In this document: in pieces, positions 49,892 through 59,346 of the stretch
Numbering within the stretch: position 1 is the first letter of the stretch
Layout of the letters: the number at the start of each line of letters is the position of its first letter
Source: Myxococcales bacterium 68-20
GTDB lineage: Bacteria; Myxococcota_A; Polyangia; Polyangiales; Polyangiaceae
Length of the DNA: 64,000 nucleotides
Reading direction: 5' to 3'
Assembly: GCA_001899635.1 (NCBI GenBank)
Contig: MKVQ01000010.1
Span: 1 to 64,000, forward strand
Program-made: the position numbers and the translations under genes
The notes under the pieces: generated by a model
Seen by the model: only the letters and a program-made list of their open reading frames with translations
The model's database searches: none
What the model was told of the DNA's origin: nothing

Positions 49892-50968
49892 ATGCGCGCG
49901 GCGGCTCTCGGTCTTCTAACCATCCTCTCCACCCAGGCATTCCTCGCCTGCAAGAAACCCGAACCTGCGGCAGCGGAGGTGACCTCCGCGAAGACGGAGG
50001 CCCCGATCAAGGTGCAGGTCGCGTCGGTCGAGCAGCTGCCGATGCCGGAGCATCTGGTGCTCACCGGTACGCTGCGCGCGAGCCAGGAGTCCGAGGTCGC
50101 AGCGGACGCCGCCGGCAAGGTCACCGCGACCTTCGTCGAGCGCGGTCAGCGGGTGAAGCAGGGCGACACCCTCGCGATCCTCGATGCGCGGGGCGCGTCG
50201 ATCTCCGCGTCCGCCGCGAACGCTCAGTCGCAGCTCGCGAAGGCGCAGCTCGAGCAGGCGCAGCGCGAGTGCGAGCGGGTCAAGTCGCTCAAGGAGACCG
50301 GCGCGATCTCGCAGGCCGAGTACGACCGCGTGACCTCGCAGTGCCAGACCACGCAGTGGTCGGCGGCCGCCGCGCAGGCGCAGCAGCAGAACGCGCAGAA
50401 GATCGTCGGTGACTCCGTCATCCGCGCGCCGTTCGCCGGCGTCATCGGAGAGCGGTACGTCAACGTCGGCCAGTACGTGCAGCCGTCGACGCGTGTCGTG
50501 ACGCTCTACGCGCCCGACCCGCTGCGGCTCGAGCTCACCGTCCCGGAGGCGAACGTCGCCGGGATCAAGCCCGAGCAGTCGGTCGTCTTCACCGTCTCCT
50601 CCTACGGAGACGAGAAGTTCACGGGGACGGTGAAGTTCGTCAGCCCGAACCTCCGCCCCACGACGCGTGACCTCGTCATCGAGGCGTTCTGCCCGAACGC
50701 CGATCTGAAGCTCAAGCCCGGCATGTTCGCCGTCGCGCGGCTCGAGACCGCGGAGAAGCCGCAGATGGCCGTCCCGGCGACTGCGCTCGTCAAGCAAGCC
50801 GACGCGACGCGCGTGTTCGCCGTCGTCGAGAAGCGGGTCGAGGAGCGCATCATCCAGACCGGCGCAGAGCGTGACGGAAAGGTTGCCGTGCTCGGGGGCC
50901 TCAAGGCCGGCGAGCACGTGGTCGTCTCGCCCGGTACCGACGTGCGCGACGGCGCGCAGGTCCAATAG
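49892..50968 (+). CDS. RND efflux periplasmic adaptor (membrane fusion protein)
   Basis: A 358-residue lipid-anchored adaptor (lipobox AFLAC, Cys about 20) linking an inner-membrane RND pump to an outer-membrane channel. Lipoyl/barrel-sandwich halves are ESEVAADAAGKVTATFVERG (about 75) and SVIRAPFAGVIGERYVNVG (about 180). Between them is a Gln-rich helical hairpin (QSQLAKAQLEQAQRECERVK, AAAAQAQQQNAQK), and a beta-barrel domain (VPEANVAGIKPEQSVVFTVS) follows. It ends 9 bp before the pump gene, forming an operon. ATG 49892 is chosen to give an intact lipoprotein signal. Confidence 0.92.
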   Translation: MRAAALGLLTILSTQAFLACKKPEPAAAEVTSAKTEAPIKVQVASVEQLPMPEHLVLTGTLRASQESEVAADAAGKVTATFVERGQRVKQGDTLAILDARGASISASAANAQSQLAKAQLEQAQRECERVKSLKETGAISQAEYDRVTSQCQTTQWSAAAAQAQQQNAQKIVGDSVIRAPFAGVIGERYVNVGQYVQPSTRVVTLYAPDPLRLELTVPEANVAGIKPEQSVVFTVSSYGDEKFTGTVKFVSPNLRPTTRDLVIEAFCPNADLKLKPGMFAVARLETAEKPQMAVPATALVKQADATRVFAVVEKRVEERIIQTGAERDGKVAVLGGLKAGEHVVVSPGTDVRDGAQVQ

Positions 50969-50977
50969 GGGTCGCCC

Positions 50978-53900
50978 ATGCAGTGGCTAGCCGAGATCTG
51001 CGTCAAGCGGCCGATCTTCGCGACGGTCCTCGTCCTTCTCATCTCCGTCATCGGATTGGCGGGGTACTCGAAGCTCGGGCTCGATCGCTTCCCCAACATC
51101 GATCTTCCGATCGTCGTCGTGATCACGCGTCTGCCCGGCGCGGCTCCCGAAGACGTCGAGACCGAGATCACGGAGAAGGTCGAGGAGGCCTGCAACACGA
51201 TCAGCGGCATCGAGGAGATCACCTCGATCACGTCCGAGGGCGTTTCGCAGGTCGTCATCCGCTTCGTCCTCGAGAAGAGCACCGACGTCGCCTCGCAGGA
51301 GGTCCGCGATCGCCTTCAGCTGATCATCCCGGATCTCCCCAAGGGCATCGACCTGCCCACCGTGCAGAAGCTCGATCCCGACGCGTCGCCGATCATCTAC
51401 TTCGCGCTCAAGTGGCCGGGGAAGCCGATCCAGGAGATCACCGAGCTCGCCGACAAGCGCGTGCGCCGGCACTTCGAGTCGGTCAACGGCGTCGGCCAGG
51501 TCGCGATCGTCGGCGGTCAGAAGCGCCAGGTGAACGTCTGGCTCGATCCGATCAAGATGCGCGCCGTCAACGTGACGGCGCTCGACGTCCAGCGCGCGAT
51601 CGGGACCCAGAACCTCACGATGCCGGGCGGGCGCGTCGACACCGGCCCGGAGCAGCTCACGCTCCGCATCCACGGCCGCGTCGAGCGGCCTGACCAGATT
51701 GGCGATCTCGTCATCCGCCAGGAGGCGGGCCACTCGATCCGCGTCCGTGACGTCGGCCGCGTCGAGGACGGCGGGGAAGAGGCGCAGAGCGCCGCGATCC
51801 TCGACGGAGATTCGGCGATCGTCCTCGCGATCCGCAAGCAGTCGGGCGCCAACACGGTCGAGGTCGTCGACACGGTGAGGGCGCGGCTCGAGGACCTCAA
51901 GCGCTCGCTCCCGCCCGGGGCCCAGATCGAGGTCGTTCGCGACGACTCCGGTGTCATCCGCACGAGCATCGACGGCGTGAAGGAGCACCTCATCGGCGGC
52001 GCCTTCCTCGCCGCGCTCGTCGTGTTCCTCTTCCTCGGCAACTTCCGGAGCACGATCATCGCGGCAGTCGCGATCCCGGTCAGCATCGTCGGCACGTTCG
52101 CGCTGATGTGGGGCGTGGGCTTCACGCTCAACACGATCACGCTGCTCGCGCTGGCGCTCGCGGTCGGTATCGTCATCGACGACGCCATCGTCGTCCTCGA
52201 GAACGTCTTCCATCACGTCGAGAAGGGCACCCCGCCGAAGAAGGCGACCATCATCGCGACGAAGGAGATCGGCCTCGCCGTCCTCGCGACGACGCTCTCG
52301 CTCATCGCGGTCTTCTTGCCGGTCGCGTTCCTCGGCGGCATCCCCGGCCGCTTCCTCAAGAGCTTCGGCGTCACGATGGCGATGGCGATCGCCATCTCGC
52401 TCTTCGTGAGCTTCTCGCTCACGCCGATGATGACGTCGAAGTGGCTCAAGCCGAGGATCCCCGGCGCCCAGAAGCCGTTCGGCGAGCGCGTCACCGACGT
52501 CGTCTATCGCCCGATCGAGCGTGTCTACATGGCGGTTCTTCGCGTCGTCATGAAGCGCCGCTGGATCGTCCTCGTCGCGTGCGCGGTCACCCTCGGATCG
52601 TGTGTCCCGCTGGCGGGCAAGGCGAACAAGGGCTTCCTTCCCATCAACGACGAGGCGCACTTCGAGATCGTCGTCCGTGCCCCCGAGGGGACGAGCCTCG
52701 CCCAGACGCGCCTCATCAGCGAGCGCATCGCCCGCGAGCTCCGCACGTGGCCCGAGGTCACGCGTACGCTCCTCACGATCGGCGACGACAACGCGCGCAC
52801 GCAGAACGTCGGGCGCGTCTACGTCCGCCTCCTCGATCCCGAGCACCGCGTCCTCAAGCAGAACGAGCTGATGGACAAGGCGCGCCGGGAGATCACGTCG
52901 AAGCAGGACAAGAGCCTGCGCATCAACGTCCAGGAAGTCGCGGCGTTCGGCGGTGGCTTCTCGACCGCGAAGATCCAGTACACGGTTCGCGGCCCCGATC
53001 TGAAGAAGCTCGAGGAGGCGACGGGGAACGTCCTCGCGAAGCTACGCAAGGTCCCGGGCGCGGTCGACGTGGACTCGTCGCTCATCACCGGGAAGCCGGA
53101 GATCGGCGTCCGGATCGATCGTCCGCGCGCCGCGGACCTCGGGGTCTCGGTCGCCGACACGGCCGCTGCGCTCCGCCTGCTCGTCGACGGCGACAAGGTG
53201 TCTGCCTACGAGGAGAAGGGCGAGCAGTACGACGTGCGCGTCCGCGCCGAGCGTGAGTATCGCGCCGACGCCGTCGGGCTCGAGATGCTGACGGTGCCCT
53301 CGCAGCGCCTCGGTCAGGTTCCGCTCCGGAGCGTCATCGACCTCGAGCGCGGGACGGGCCCGGCGCAGATCAACCACCTGAACCGCCAGCGCGTCGTGAC
53401 GATCCTCTCGAACGTCGCGCCGGGCGTGAGCGAAGGAAAGATCGCAGACGAGGTCGATCGGCTCGTGAAGGAGGAGAAGCTTCCGCCTTCCTACACGGCC
53501 GAGCCCACGGGTCAGACCCGCGAGATGAAGCGCGTGTTCGTGAGCTTCGCGATCGCCGTCGTCCTCTCGTTCATCATCATGTACCTCGTGCTCGCGGCGC
53601 AGTTCGAGTCGTGGCTCCACCCGATCACGATCCTCCTCTCGCTGCCGCTGACGCTGCCGTTCGCGTTCCTGTCGATCATCATCTTCAAGCAGGCGATCGA
53701 CCTGTATTCGATCCTCGGCATCCTCGTGCTCTTCGGCGTCATCAAGAAGAACGCGATCCTCCAGATCGATCACACGAATCAGCTGCGCGCGAAGGGAATG
53801 CCGCGCGATCAGGCGATCCTCGAAGGCAACCGTGACCGCCTCCGTCCGATCCTCATGACGACGGTCGCGTTCGTCGCGGGCATGCTGCCGCTCGTCCTCT

Positions 53901-54121
53901 CCCAGGGCGTTGGTTCTGCGTACAACCGCGCGACCTCCGGCGTCGTCGTCGGCGGGCAGACGCTCTCGTTGCTCCTCACGCTCCTCGCCACCCCCGTGGC
54001 GTACTCGTACTTCGACGACATCGGCCGGTTCGTCCGCCGCATCCTCGGCAAGAAGGAAGAGGAGGGCGAGCCGCCGTCCTCGTCCTTCCCCGAGGAAGCA
54101 CACGCGGCCGCCGAGGAGTAG
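50978..54121 (+). CDS. RND efflux pump (AcrB/HAE1-like permease)
   Basis: A 1047-residue inner-membrane proton/drug antiporter, normal length. The two halves each have a large periplasmic loop and six spans. The proton-relay Asp pair is in ALAVGIVIDDAIVVLEN (about 394-410), FLPVAFLGGIPGRFLKSFGV follows in span 5-6, and the second half has FIIMYLVLAAQFESWLHPIT and LVLFGVIKKNAILQIDHTNQ. N-terminus MQWLAEICVKRPIFATVL is typical. No TolC-type outer-membrane channel gene lies in the operon; it must be recruited from elsewhere. Substrates unknown. Confidence 0.94.
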   Translation: MQWLAEICVKRPIFATVLVLLISVIGLAGYSKLGLDRFPNIDLPIVVVITRLPGAAPEDVETEITEKVEEACNTISGIEEITSITSEGVSQVVIRFVLEKSTDVASQEVRDRLQLIIPDLPKGIDLPTVQKLDPDASPIIYFALKWPGKPIQEITELADKRVRRHFESVNGVGQVAIVGGQKRQVNVWLDPIKMRAVNVTALDVQRAIGTQNLTMPGGRVDTGPEQLTLRIHGRVERPDQIGDLVIRQEAGHSIRVRDVGRVEDGGEEAQSAAILDGDSAIVLAIRKQSGANTVEVVDTVRARLEDLKRSLPPGAQIEVVRDDSGVIRTSIDGVKEHLIGGAFLAALVVFLFLGNFRSTIIAAVAIPVSIVGTFALMWGVGFTLNTITLLALALAVGIVIDDAIVVLENVFHHVEKGTPPKKATIIATKEIGLAVLATTLSLIAVFLPVAFLGGIPGRFLKSFGVTMAMAIAISLFVSFSLTPMMTSKWLKPRIPGAQKPFGERVTDVVYRPIERVYMAVLRVVMKRRWIVLVACAVTLGSCVPLAGKANKGFLPINDEAHFEIVVRAPEGTSLAQTRLISERIARELRTWPEVTRTLLTIGDDNARTQNVGRVYVRLLDPEHRVLKQNELMDKARREITSKQDKSLRINVQEVAAFGGGFSTAKIQYTVRGPDLKKLEEATGNVLAKLRKVPGAVDVDSSLITGKPEIGVRIDRPRAADLGVSVADTAAALRLLVDGDKVSAYEEKGEQYDVRVRAEREYRADAVGLEMLTVPSQRLGQVPLRSVIDLERGTGPAQINHLNRQRVVTILSNVAPGVSEGKIADEVDRLVKEEKLPPSYTAEPTGQTREMKRVFVSFAIAVVLSFIIMYLVLAAQFESWLHPITILLSLPLTLPFAFLSIIIFKQAIDLYSILGILVLFGVIKKNAILQIDHTNQLRAKGMPRDQAILEGNRDRLRPILMTTVAFVAGMLPLVLSQGVGSAYNRATSGVVVGGQTLSLLLTLLATPVAYSYFDDIGRFVRRILGKKEEEGEPPSSSFPEEAHAAAEE

Positions 54122-54128
54122 AGCGCCC

Positions 54129-54144
54129 GCGCGGACCTCCGCGC
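54129..54144 (+). terminator. Short GC hairpin after the pump gene
   Basis: GCGCGG (54129-54134) pairs with CCGCGC (54139-54144) around a 4-nt loop, 8 bp after the stop codon. No T-run. Confidence 0.35.
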
Positions 54145-54202
54145 GTCAGGTGATGTCATTTCGCTTCCGTCGCGGAGAGCGCGGAGGAGAGCCATCGTGG
54201 TG

Positions 54203-54227
54203 GTGGGCGGCAACGGATGCCGCCCAC
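54203..54227. terminator. 9-bp GC-rich hairpin between the pump and the EF-hand-like lipoprotein
   Basis: GTGGGCGGC (54203-54211) pairs perfectly with GCCGCCCAC (54219-54227) around AACGGAT. It is the strongest stem in this gap. It may end the RND operon or sit in the 5' leader of the next gene. Confidence 0.45.
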
Positions 54228-54272
54228 TTCGCGGTCGGGGGCGCACCCCGACTGCCCACGATGGAGATCCTC

Positions 54273-54689
54273 ATGAAGCTTTCCTCTGCCTTCTTCGCCG
54301 CTGCCCTCGCTCTCTCGACGCTCGCTGGATGCTCCGGCAGCGACGGCGAGATCGCCGTCGACGCGGCGAGCTCGCCCCTCACGTCGGAGGGCAACGACAA
54401 GCTGTTCACGCTCCGCATCGTCGACGCGCGCGAGGGCGGCTATCCGCTCGAGGGGCTCGTCGTGAAGGTGACCGTCGACGGAGGCGAGCCGCTCACGGTC
54501 TCGTACGAGGCCACCGACACGAACGGAAACGGCGTGCTCGACAAGGACGAGTCGCTCGAGTGCATCGAGAGCGCGGAGAACCAGCTCGACGCCTCCGTCG
54601 CGGGCAAGGAGCTCGAAGTCGAGCTCTACGCGAAGATCGACGGTGAGGAGACCAAGGTCGGCAGCAGCACCTGGACGCCGGCGAAGTGA
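54273..54689 (+). CDS. Small lipoprotein with an EF-hand-like loop
   Basis: A 138-residue exported lipoprotein (lipobox LAGC, Cys about 19). The mature part is a single beta-rich domain with DTNGNGVLDKDE at about residues 87-98, matching the DxNxNGxLDxxE calcium loop of EF-hand/dockerin motifs, followed by two acidic strands. Calcium binding is inferred from this motif alone. ATG 54273 follows GGAG by 8 nt and gives a basic signal peptide start (MKLSS); ATG 54261 is an alternative. It lies after the RND operon behind a hairpin and may be a separate unit. Confidence 0.78.
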   Translation: MKLSSAFFAAALALSTLAGCSGSDGEIAVDAASSPLTSEGNDKLFTLRIVDAREGGYPLEGLVVKVTVDGGEPLTVSYEATDTNGNGVLDKDESLECIESAENQLDASVAGKELEVELYAKIDGEETKVGSSTWTPAK

Positions 54690-54833
54690 GGACGGCCGCC
54701 CGGGCTGCGCGCTCGTCGTAGTCGAGCCCGGCCCGACGTCGGATCGACGAGCCGGAGACGCCGTTCATCGCGGTGTCTCCGGCGTCGTCTCGGCGTCATT
54801 CATCCCAAGAGGCCGACGAGCGCGCGTGGCGTG

Positions 54834-55319
54834 TCAGAGGCGGCCCGACGATGCCCACTGGTGCTCGGCGGCGACGTGGCCGTAGCCCGCGCCGACGATC
54901 GCTCCGTACACGATGTGCGCTCCGAAGAACGTCAGCACCCCGGCAGTCCCGAGGTTCGCGAAGTACGGACCAGGGTCGGGCATGCGCTGCGGAATGAGCG
55001 GATGAAACTGCGGGGTGAATCCGATCAGAATGCCGATCAGCGCGGCGTGAACCACCGCGGTGAGCATCCCGGTCGTTGCTCCGCCGTGATCCCAGACGTT
55101 CTCGAACAGGTAGCCGTAGAGCAAGCCGAACAGTCCGCCCACCATGAGGTGAATCAAGAGGCCGAGCCCGAACGCTGCTCCGCTCGGCGCGAGACCCGTC
55201 AACGTGCCGAGGATGATCTCGATGCTGAGCGGGAGCCCGGCCGCTCGAAGCACGGCCGTCAGCAAGCTGATCGCCGCAGCGCCGAGGATACCGAAGAGGA
55301 TGGCTTTGCCGGGTCGCAT
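54834..55319 (-). CDS. Membrane protein of unknown function
   Basis: A 161-residue protein with about four to five spans (about 6-28, 49-72, 83-101, 120-145) and Gly-rich helices (LIHLMVGGLFGLLYGYLF, GAHIVYGAIVGAGYGH). The C-terminus ends HVAAEHQWASSGRL. No family is recognised. It is transcribed away from the TPR gene, with 212 bp between the starts. Confidence 0.75.
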   Translation of the reverse strand: MRPGKAILFGILGAAAISLLTAVLRAAGLPLSIEIILGTLTGLAPSGAAFGLGLLIHLMVGGLFGLLYGYLFENVWDHGGATTGMLTAVVHAALIGILIGFTPQFHPLIPQRMPDPGPYFANLGTAGVLTFFGAHIVYGAIVGAGYGHVAAEHQWASSGRL

Positions 55320-55516
55320 GGTCTCGATTGCCTCCGCTCCTCACCACTGCACCGACCGCGCCAAGGCTCTGCCGGCGCATCGGCACGCTGTCTTTCACCT
55401 GCGATCATCTGAGGATCGCGCGACGGCGCCCCGCTGTGGCGAGGCTGCCGGGCCCACGGCACCGAGCGATCGAGGCCTCCGCCCGGCAAATCGGCGTTGT
55501 GGTCGCCGATCCGGCG

Positions 55517-55522
55517 TAGGAT
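55517..55522 (+). promoter_or_regulatory. TAGGAT -10-like box, leaderless type
   Basis: TAGGAT ends 9 nt before the GTG at 55532 of the large TPR gene. Confidence 0.4.
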
Positions 55523-55531
55523 CGGGAGTCG

Positions 55532-58500
55532 GTGGGGGGCGAGGACGAGGACAGGATCTCCGACGGCTCGATCCGCCTCGTGGTCCACAAGCGGCGTCCG
55601 GCCGATTCGCTCGCGGACATCGCTGGCTACGGCGACGCGGCAGCGCGAGCCGAGGCGCTGCTCGTTCGTCTCGACCGGACGACCGACCTCGGCGCGCGCG
55701 CTCGGATCCTCGTCGAGATCGCCATCACGCTGCGCGACGGCCTCGCCGATCGTGCGCAGGCGGTCGACGCGCTGCTCGAGGCGTGGCGGAGCGAGCCCAC
55801 CAACGACGACATCCTCGATCACCTCGAGCCGCTCGTCCGCACCGAGGGCCGCTGGACCGAGGCGCTCGAGCAGACGCGCGCGCTCGCCGGGGCGGAGCGG
55901 GACCCCAGACGTGCGCTCGCGTATCACGAGGCGATGGTGCGGTGGCTCACACGGGACACGCCGGACGCGGAGCTCGCGCGGCAGTGGGTCGAGCGCGTGC
56001 GCGTGCTCGACCCCACGCACGCCCTCGTGCACTTCCTCCAGGCGGCGCTCTCACGAGAGCATGGCGACTTCAAGCGCGAGATCGACGAGCTCGATCTCGC
56101 GGTCCTCAGCACGCGCAGGAAGGACGATCGCGTTCGAATCCACCTCCTGCTCGCATCGCGGTACCTCGACGAGCGCACGTTGAACCGTGCCGAGGCGAAG
56201 AAACACTTCGAGCAGGCGCACCGGCTCTTCCCGCACATGATGGAGCCGCTCCGCGGCCTCGAGCAGCTCGCGAGCGGCGACGGAGACAGTGTCGCGCTCG
56301 CCGACGTCCTCCGGCGCCAGGCCGACGCCGACGTCGAGGAGAGCGAGCGCATCCAGATCCTCCTCCGGCTCGCGAAGATCGAAGAGAACGAGTTCCGCAG
56401 GCCCGAGCTTGCCGCACGCACGCTCGAGCGCGTCGTCGCTCGTGCGCCTCGTGTGATCTCGCCCGGCGCGCCCGACTTCACCGTCCTCGACGACCTCGAG
56501 CGTTGCTACCGCGCGGCGCGGATGTGGCCGGAGCTCGTCGCCGTGCTCGAGCGCGCCGCGATCAGCGACGCGGATCCGGAGACACGTGCCGAGCGCCTCA
56601 GACGGCTCGGCGACGTGCTCGAGTCGAAGCTCGGCGACGTGCGCGCGGCGCTCGAGACCTATCAGCGGCTCGCCGGGCTCCTGCCGGAGGACGAGACCGT
56701 CGTGAGCGAGCTCGCGCGGCTCGCAGAGAAGGTGTCCGACGTGACGCTCGCGGTGAGCTGCCGCGAGCGCCTCGCCGAGCTCGCGAAGGAGCCTGCGGTT
56801 CGGGCGCGGCACAACCTCATCGCGGGGCAGCTCTTGACCCCGATCGACGCGCCCGCCGCGCGGCGCTACTTCGAGCGCGCGGCTGTGGCCGACCCGACGA
56901 ACGCCTCGGCGTGGAGCGCGCTCCTCTGGGACGCCCGGGCGGAGAACGATCAAACACGCGCGGCCCGCTATCTCGAGGAGCGCGCCAAGGCCACCGAGAC
57001 GCCGCGTGTGCGCGCGACCTGTTTCGTCGAGCTCGCGGAGCTCCGGGGGAAGATGGGGGACGTCGCGGCCGAGCGACGCGCATACCTCGACGCGCTCGCC
57101 GCCGATCCGATGAACGAGAGTGCGGCCGGGGCTCTCCTTCACCCTTTCCTCGAGGAAGGCCGCCATGTCGAGGCGGAGCCGCTCTGTGCCGTCGTCGCGG
57201 CCGCCGCCGAGCGTGACAACGACAGCTACCTTCTCTTCACGGCGAGGCGCGCGCAGGCTCGGATCGGCTTTGCGCTCGGCAAGTCGGACCTCGCGCTGGC
57301 CGGTGCGCTCGCCGCGTTCGAGGCCCGGGGTGAAGACATCGATGCCCGATCGGATCTCGTGCGCGCGGCGAGCGACATGCGCGCCGATCCGCAGGTGCTC
57401 GAGGCGCGCGACGCGCTCGTCGTCATCGCCGACAGCGCTCGAGGGCTCACCGTCGAGACGCGGGTCGCTCTCGCGGAGGTGCTCGCGCTCATCGGCGAGA
57501 ACAACCGCGCCGCCACGCTCTACGACGACGCGCTCGTCGAGAGGCCTGACGACGAGCGCGCGCTCGCGGGCCTCTCCCAGCATCACGCGGCGTCCGGCAA
57601 CAAGGTGGCGTCGCTCGCGCTCGAGCGCCAGCGGGCGATGGCGATCGCCGATCCGAGCGAGCGTCTCGCGACGCTCGTCGAGACCGCCGAGGCCTTTGCG
57701 AAGATCGACGAAGACGCGCTCGCGGCCGAGGTCTACGAGTCGGCGCGGCAGCTCGCGCCGGCGCACCTGCCGATCCTCCACAAGCTCCTCGCGCTCTACC
57801 AGAAGGCGAAGAAGTGGGCGTCGCTCTTCGACGTCCTCCGCTCGATCGCGGAGGTCGATGCCGACCCTCATCGGCGCGCGAAGACGCTGTTCACGATGGG
57901 CCAGATCGCGAACGCGGAGCTGCTCGATCGCGGCGCGGCGCTCGAGCTCTTCGATCGGACGCTCGACGTCGATCCCTCGCAGCTCCAGGCCTTCGAGCGG
58001 ATCGTGCGCATCCTCACCGAGGCGAAGGACTGGTCGGGCCTCGAGCACATGTACCGGAAGATGGTCGCCCGCGCCGACGCTCGCAGCGACCAGAAGCTCT
58101 CCGCGCTCCTGAGCAAGCAGCTCGGCGTCGTCTACCGCGATCGCATCCGCGACCTCCCCGCGGCGATCGATGCGGTGCAAGCCGCCGTTCGGTCGAGGCC
58201 GAATGACGAGGAGGCGCAGGCGATGCTTCGCGAGCTCCTCGCGAGCACCGGTCAGGCGAGCGGAGCCGTCGCGATCACGCTGGAACGCGTGCTCGAGGAG
58301 CCACTGGATCCGCGGCCCTATCCCGCGCTCTTCGATCTACTCGTGTCGCAGCATGCACGCGATCGCGCTCTGTGCGTCGCGAGCGCGATGAGCTTCCTCG
58401 ACGTCGCGCATCCCGCGGCGACGGGATGGAGGCAGAGCTACCCGCAGCCGCCCATCGAGGGCATCGTTCTCGACCTCGGCCCGGAGGGATATCGCGATGT

Positions 58501-59242
58501 CCTGCACCCCGAGCTCGACCCTACGCTGACGGAGATCTTCCAGACCGTGGCGCCCGCGGTGATCGACATCGCGCTGTCACGGCTCTCGCTCCGCGAGCGG
58601 ATTCGGCATCCGGGGCCGTCGCTCGAGGGCCAGGACTGGCTCTCGAGCGCCGTGGCACGTGCGGCCACCATCCTGGGGGCGCCGGCGCCGCGGCTCTTCG
58701 CCCGGCGAACACCGGGCCCCGCGATCGCGCCCGCGGCGACGAAGCCGCCGGGCCTGCTCGTGTATCCGCAGGCGCTCGCCGGAGTCAGTCGCGAGGTGCT
58801 GTCGTTCATGATCGGCAAGCGTGTGCTCGAGCTCACGCCGCCGCTCCTGGCGCGCGCGCTGTGTCCTTCGGTCTCGGAGCTGAAGGCGCTCGCGTCCTCC
58901 GCGGCCCGCATCGCGACGGACCAGACGGAGCCCGGGGACCCGCCCCTGAGGCAGCGTCTCGAGCGGGGCGACGTCGCTCGCATCACCGCGGCGGTGCACG
59001 CGTCGATGGGGCAGGGCGGTAGGCTCGACGTCCTCCGCTGGTCTCGGCTCGCGGACGTCTCCGTCTCCTGCGGAGGCCTCCTGCTCGCCGGGGACCTCGA
59101 GGCTGCGCGCGCCGCCATCGCGATCGAGCCGCAGGCGCCCGGCGATCTGAACCCGCGCGACAAGATGCGGGAGCTCGTGGCGTGGTTCCTCGGAGACCGC
59201 TGCGCCGGGCTGCGGTGGCGCCTCGGCGTGGCGCTCGGCTGA
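55532..59242 (+). CDS. Giant TPR-repeat protein
   Basis: A 1236-residue, almost entirely helical protein without signal peptide. Residues about 30-950 are tandem TPR-like helical hairpins (for example RARILVEIAITLRDGLADRA, AEAKKHFEQAHRLFPHMMEP, AALELFDRTLDVDPSQLQAF, LSKQLGVVYRDRIRDLPAAI). Residues about 960-1236 form a different, less repetitive domain (LDLGPEGYRDVLHPELD, APRLFARRTPGPAIAPAATK, VLSFMIGKRVLELTPPLLA). Large TPR proteins of this layout are frequent in myxobacteria; function is unknown, probably scaffolding. The GTG start is supported by TAGGAT. Confidence 0.85.
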   Translation: MGGEDEDRISDGSIRLVVHKRRPADSLADIAGYGDAAARAEALLVRLDRTTDLGARARILVEIAITLRDGLADRAQAVDALLEAWRSEPTNDDILDHLEPLVRTEGRWTEALEQTRALAGAERDPRRALAYHEAMVRWLTRDTPDAELARQWVERVRVLDPTHALVHFLQAALSREHGDFKREIDELDLAVLSTRRKDDRVRIHLLLASRYLDERTLNRAEAKKHFEQAHRLFPHMMEPLRGLEQLASGDGDSVALADVLRRQADADVEESERIQILLRLAKIEENEFRRPELAARTLERVVARAPRVISPGAPDFTVLDDLERCYRAARMWPELVAVLERAAISDADPETRAERLRRLGDVLESKLGDVRAALETYQRLAGLLPEDETVVSELARLAEKVSDVTLAVSCRERLAELAKEPAVRARHNLIAGQLLTPIDAPAARRYFERAAVADPTNASAWSALLWDARAENDQTRAARYLEERAKATETPRVRATCFVELAELRGKMGDVAAERRAYLDALAADPMNESAAGALLHPFLEEGRHVEAEPLCAVVAAAAERDNDSYLLFTARRAQARIGFALGKSDLALAGALAAFEARGEDIDARSDLVRAASDMRADPQVLEARDALVVIADSARGLTVETRVALAEVLALIGENNRAATLYDDALVERPDDERALAGLSQHHAASGNKVASLALERQRAMAIADPSERLATLVETAEAFAKIDEDALAAEVYESARQLAPAHLPILHKLLALYQKAKKWASLFDVLRSIAEVDADPHRRAKTLFTMGQIANAELLDRGAALELFDRTLDVDPSQLQAFERIVRILTEAKDWSGLEHMYRKMVARADARSDQKLSALLSKQLGVVYRDRIRDLPAAIDAVQAAVRSRPNDEEAQAMLRELLASTGQASGAVAITLERVLEEPLDPRPYPALFDLLVSQHARDRALCVASAMSFLDVAHPAATGWRQSYPQPPIEGIVLDLGPEGYRDVLHPELDPTLTEIFQTVAPAVIDIALSRLSLRERIRHPGPSLEGQDWLSSAVARAATILGAPAPRLFARRTPGPAIAPAATKPPGLLVYPQALAGVSREVLSFMIGKRVLELTPPLLARALCPSVSELKALASSAARIATDQTEPGDPPLRQRLERGDVARITAAVHASMGQGGRLDVLRWSRLADVSVSCGGLLLAGDLEAARAAIAIEPQAPGDLNPRDKMRELVAWFLGDRCAGLRWRLGVALG

Positions 59243-59346
59243 CGGGCTCGTCCGGCGCGACGAGGACCGCCCGTGCTAACGTCCGCGCGCGGAAGGAGCG
59301 GGCCGTTGGTCGGCTCCGCCATGCGCTTACGACGAGGTGCCGTGAA

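Noticed and set aside
50987-52846. 619-codon minus-strand frame inside the RND pump gene
   Set aside because: Asp/Arg/Glu-rich mirror of a highly conserved coding strand; typical antisense artefact of high GC.
56051-58180. 709-codon minus-strand frame inside the TPR gene
   Set aside because: Composition follows from GC-rich third positions of the plus strand, with no family motif.
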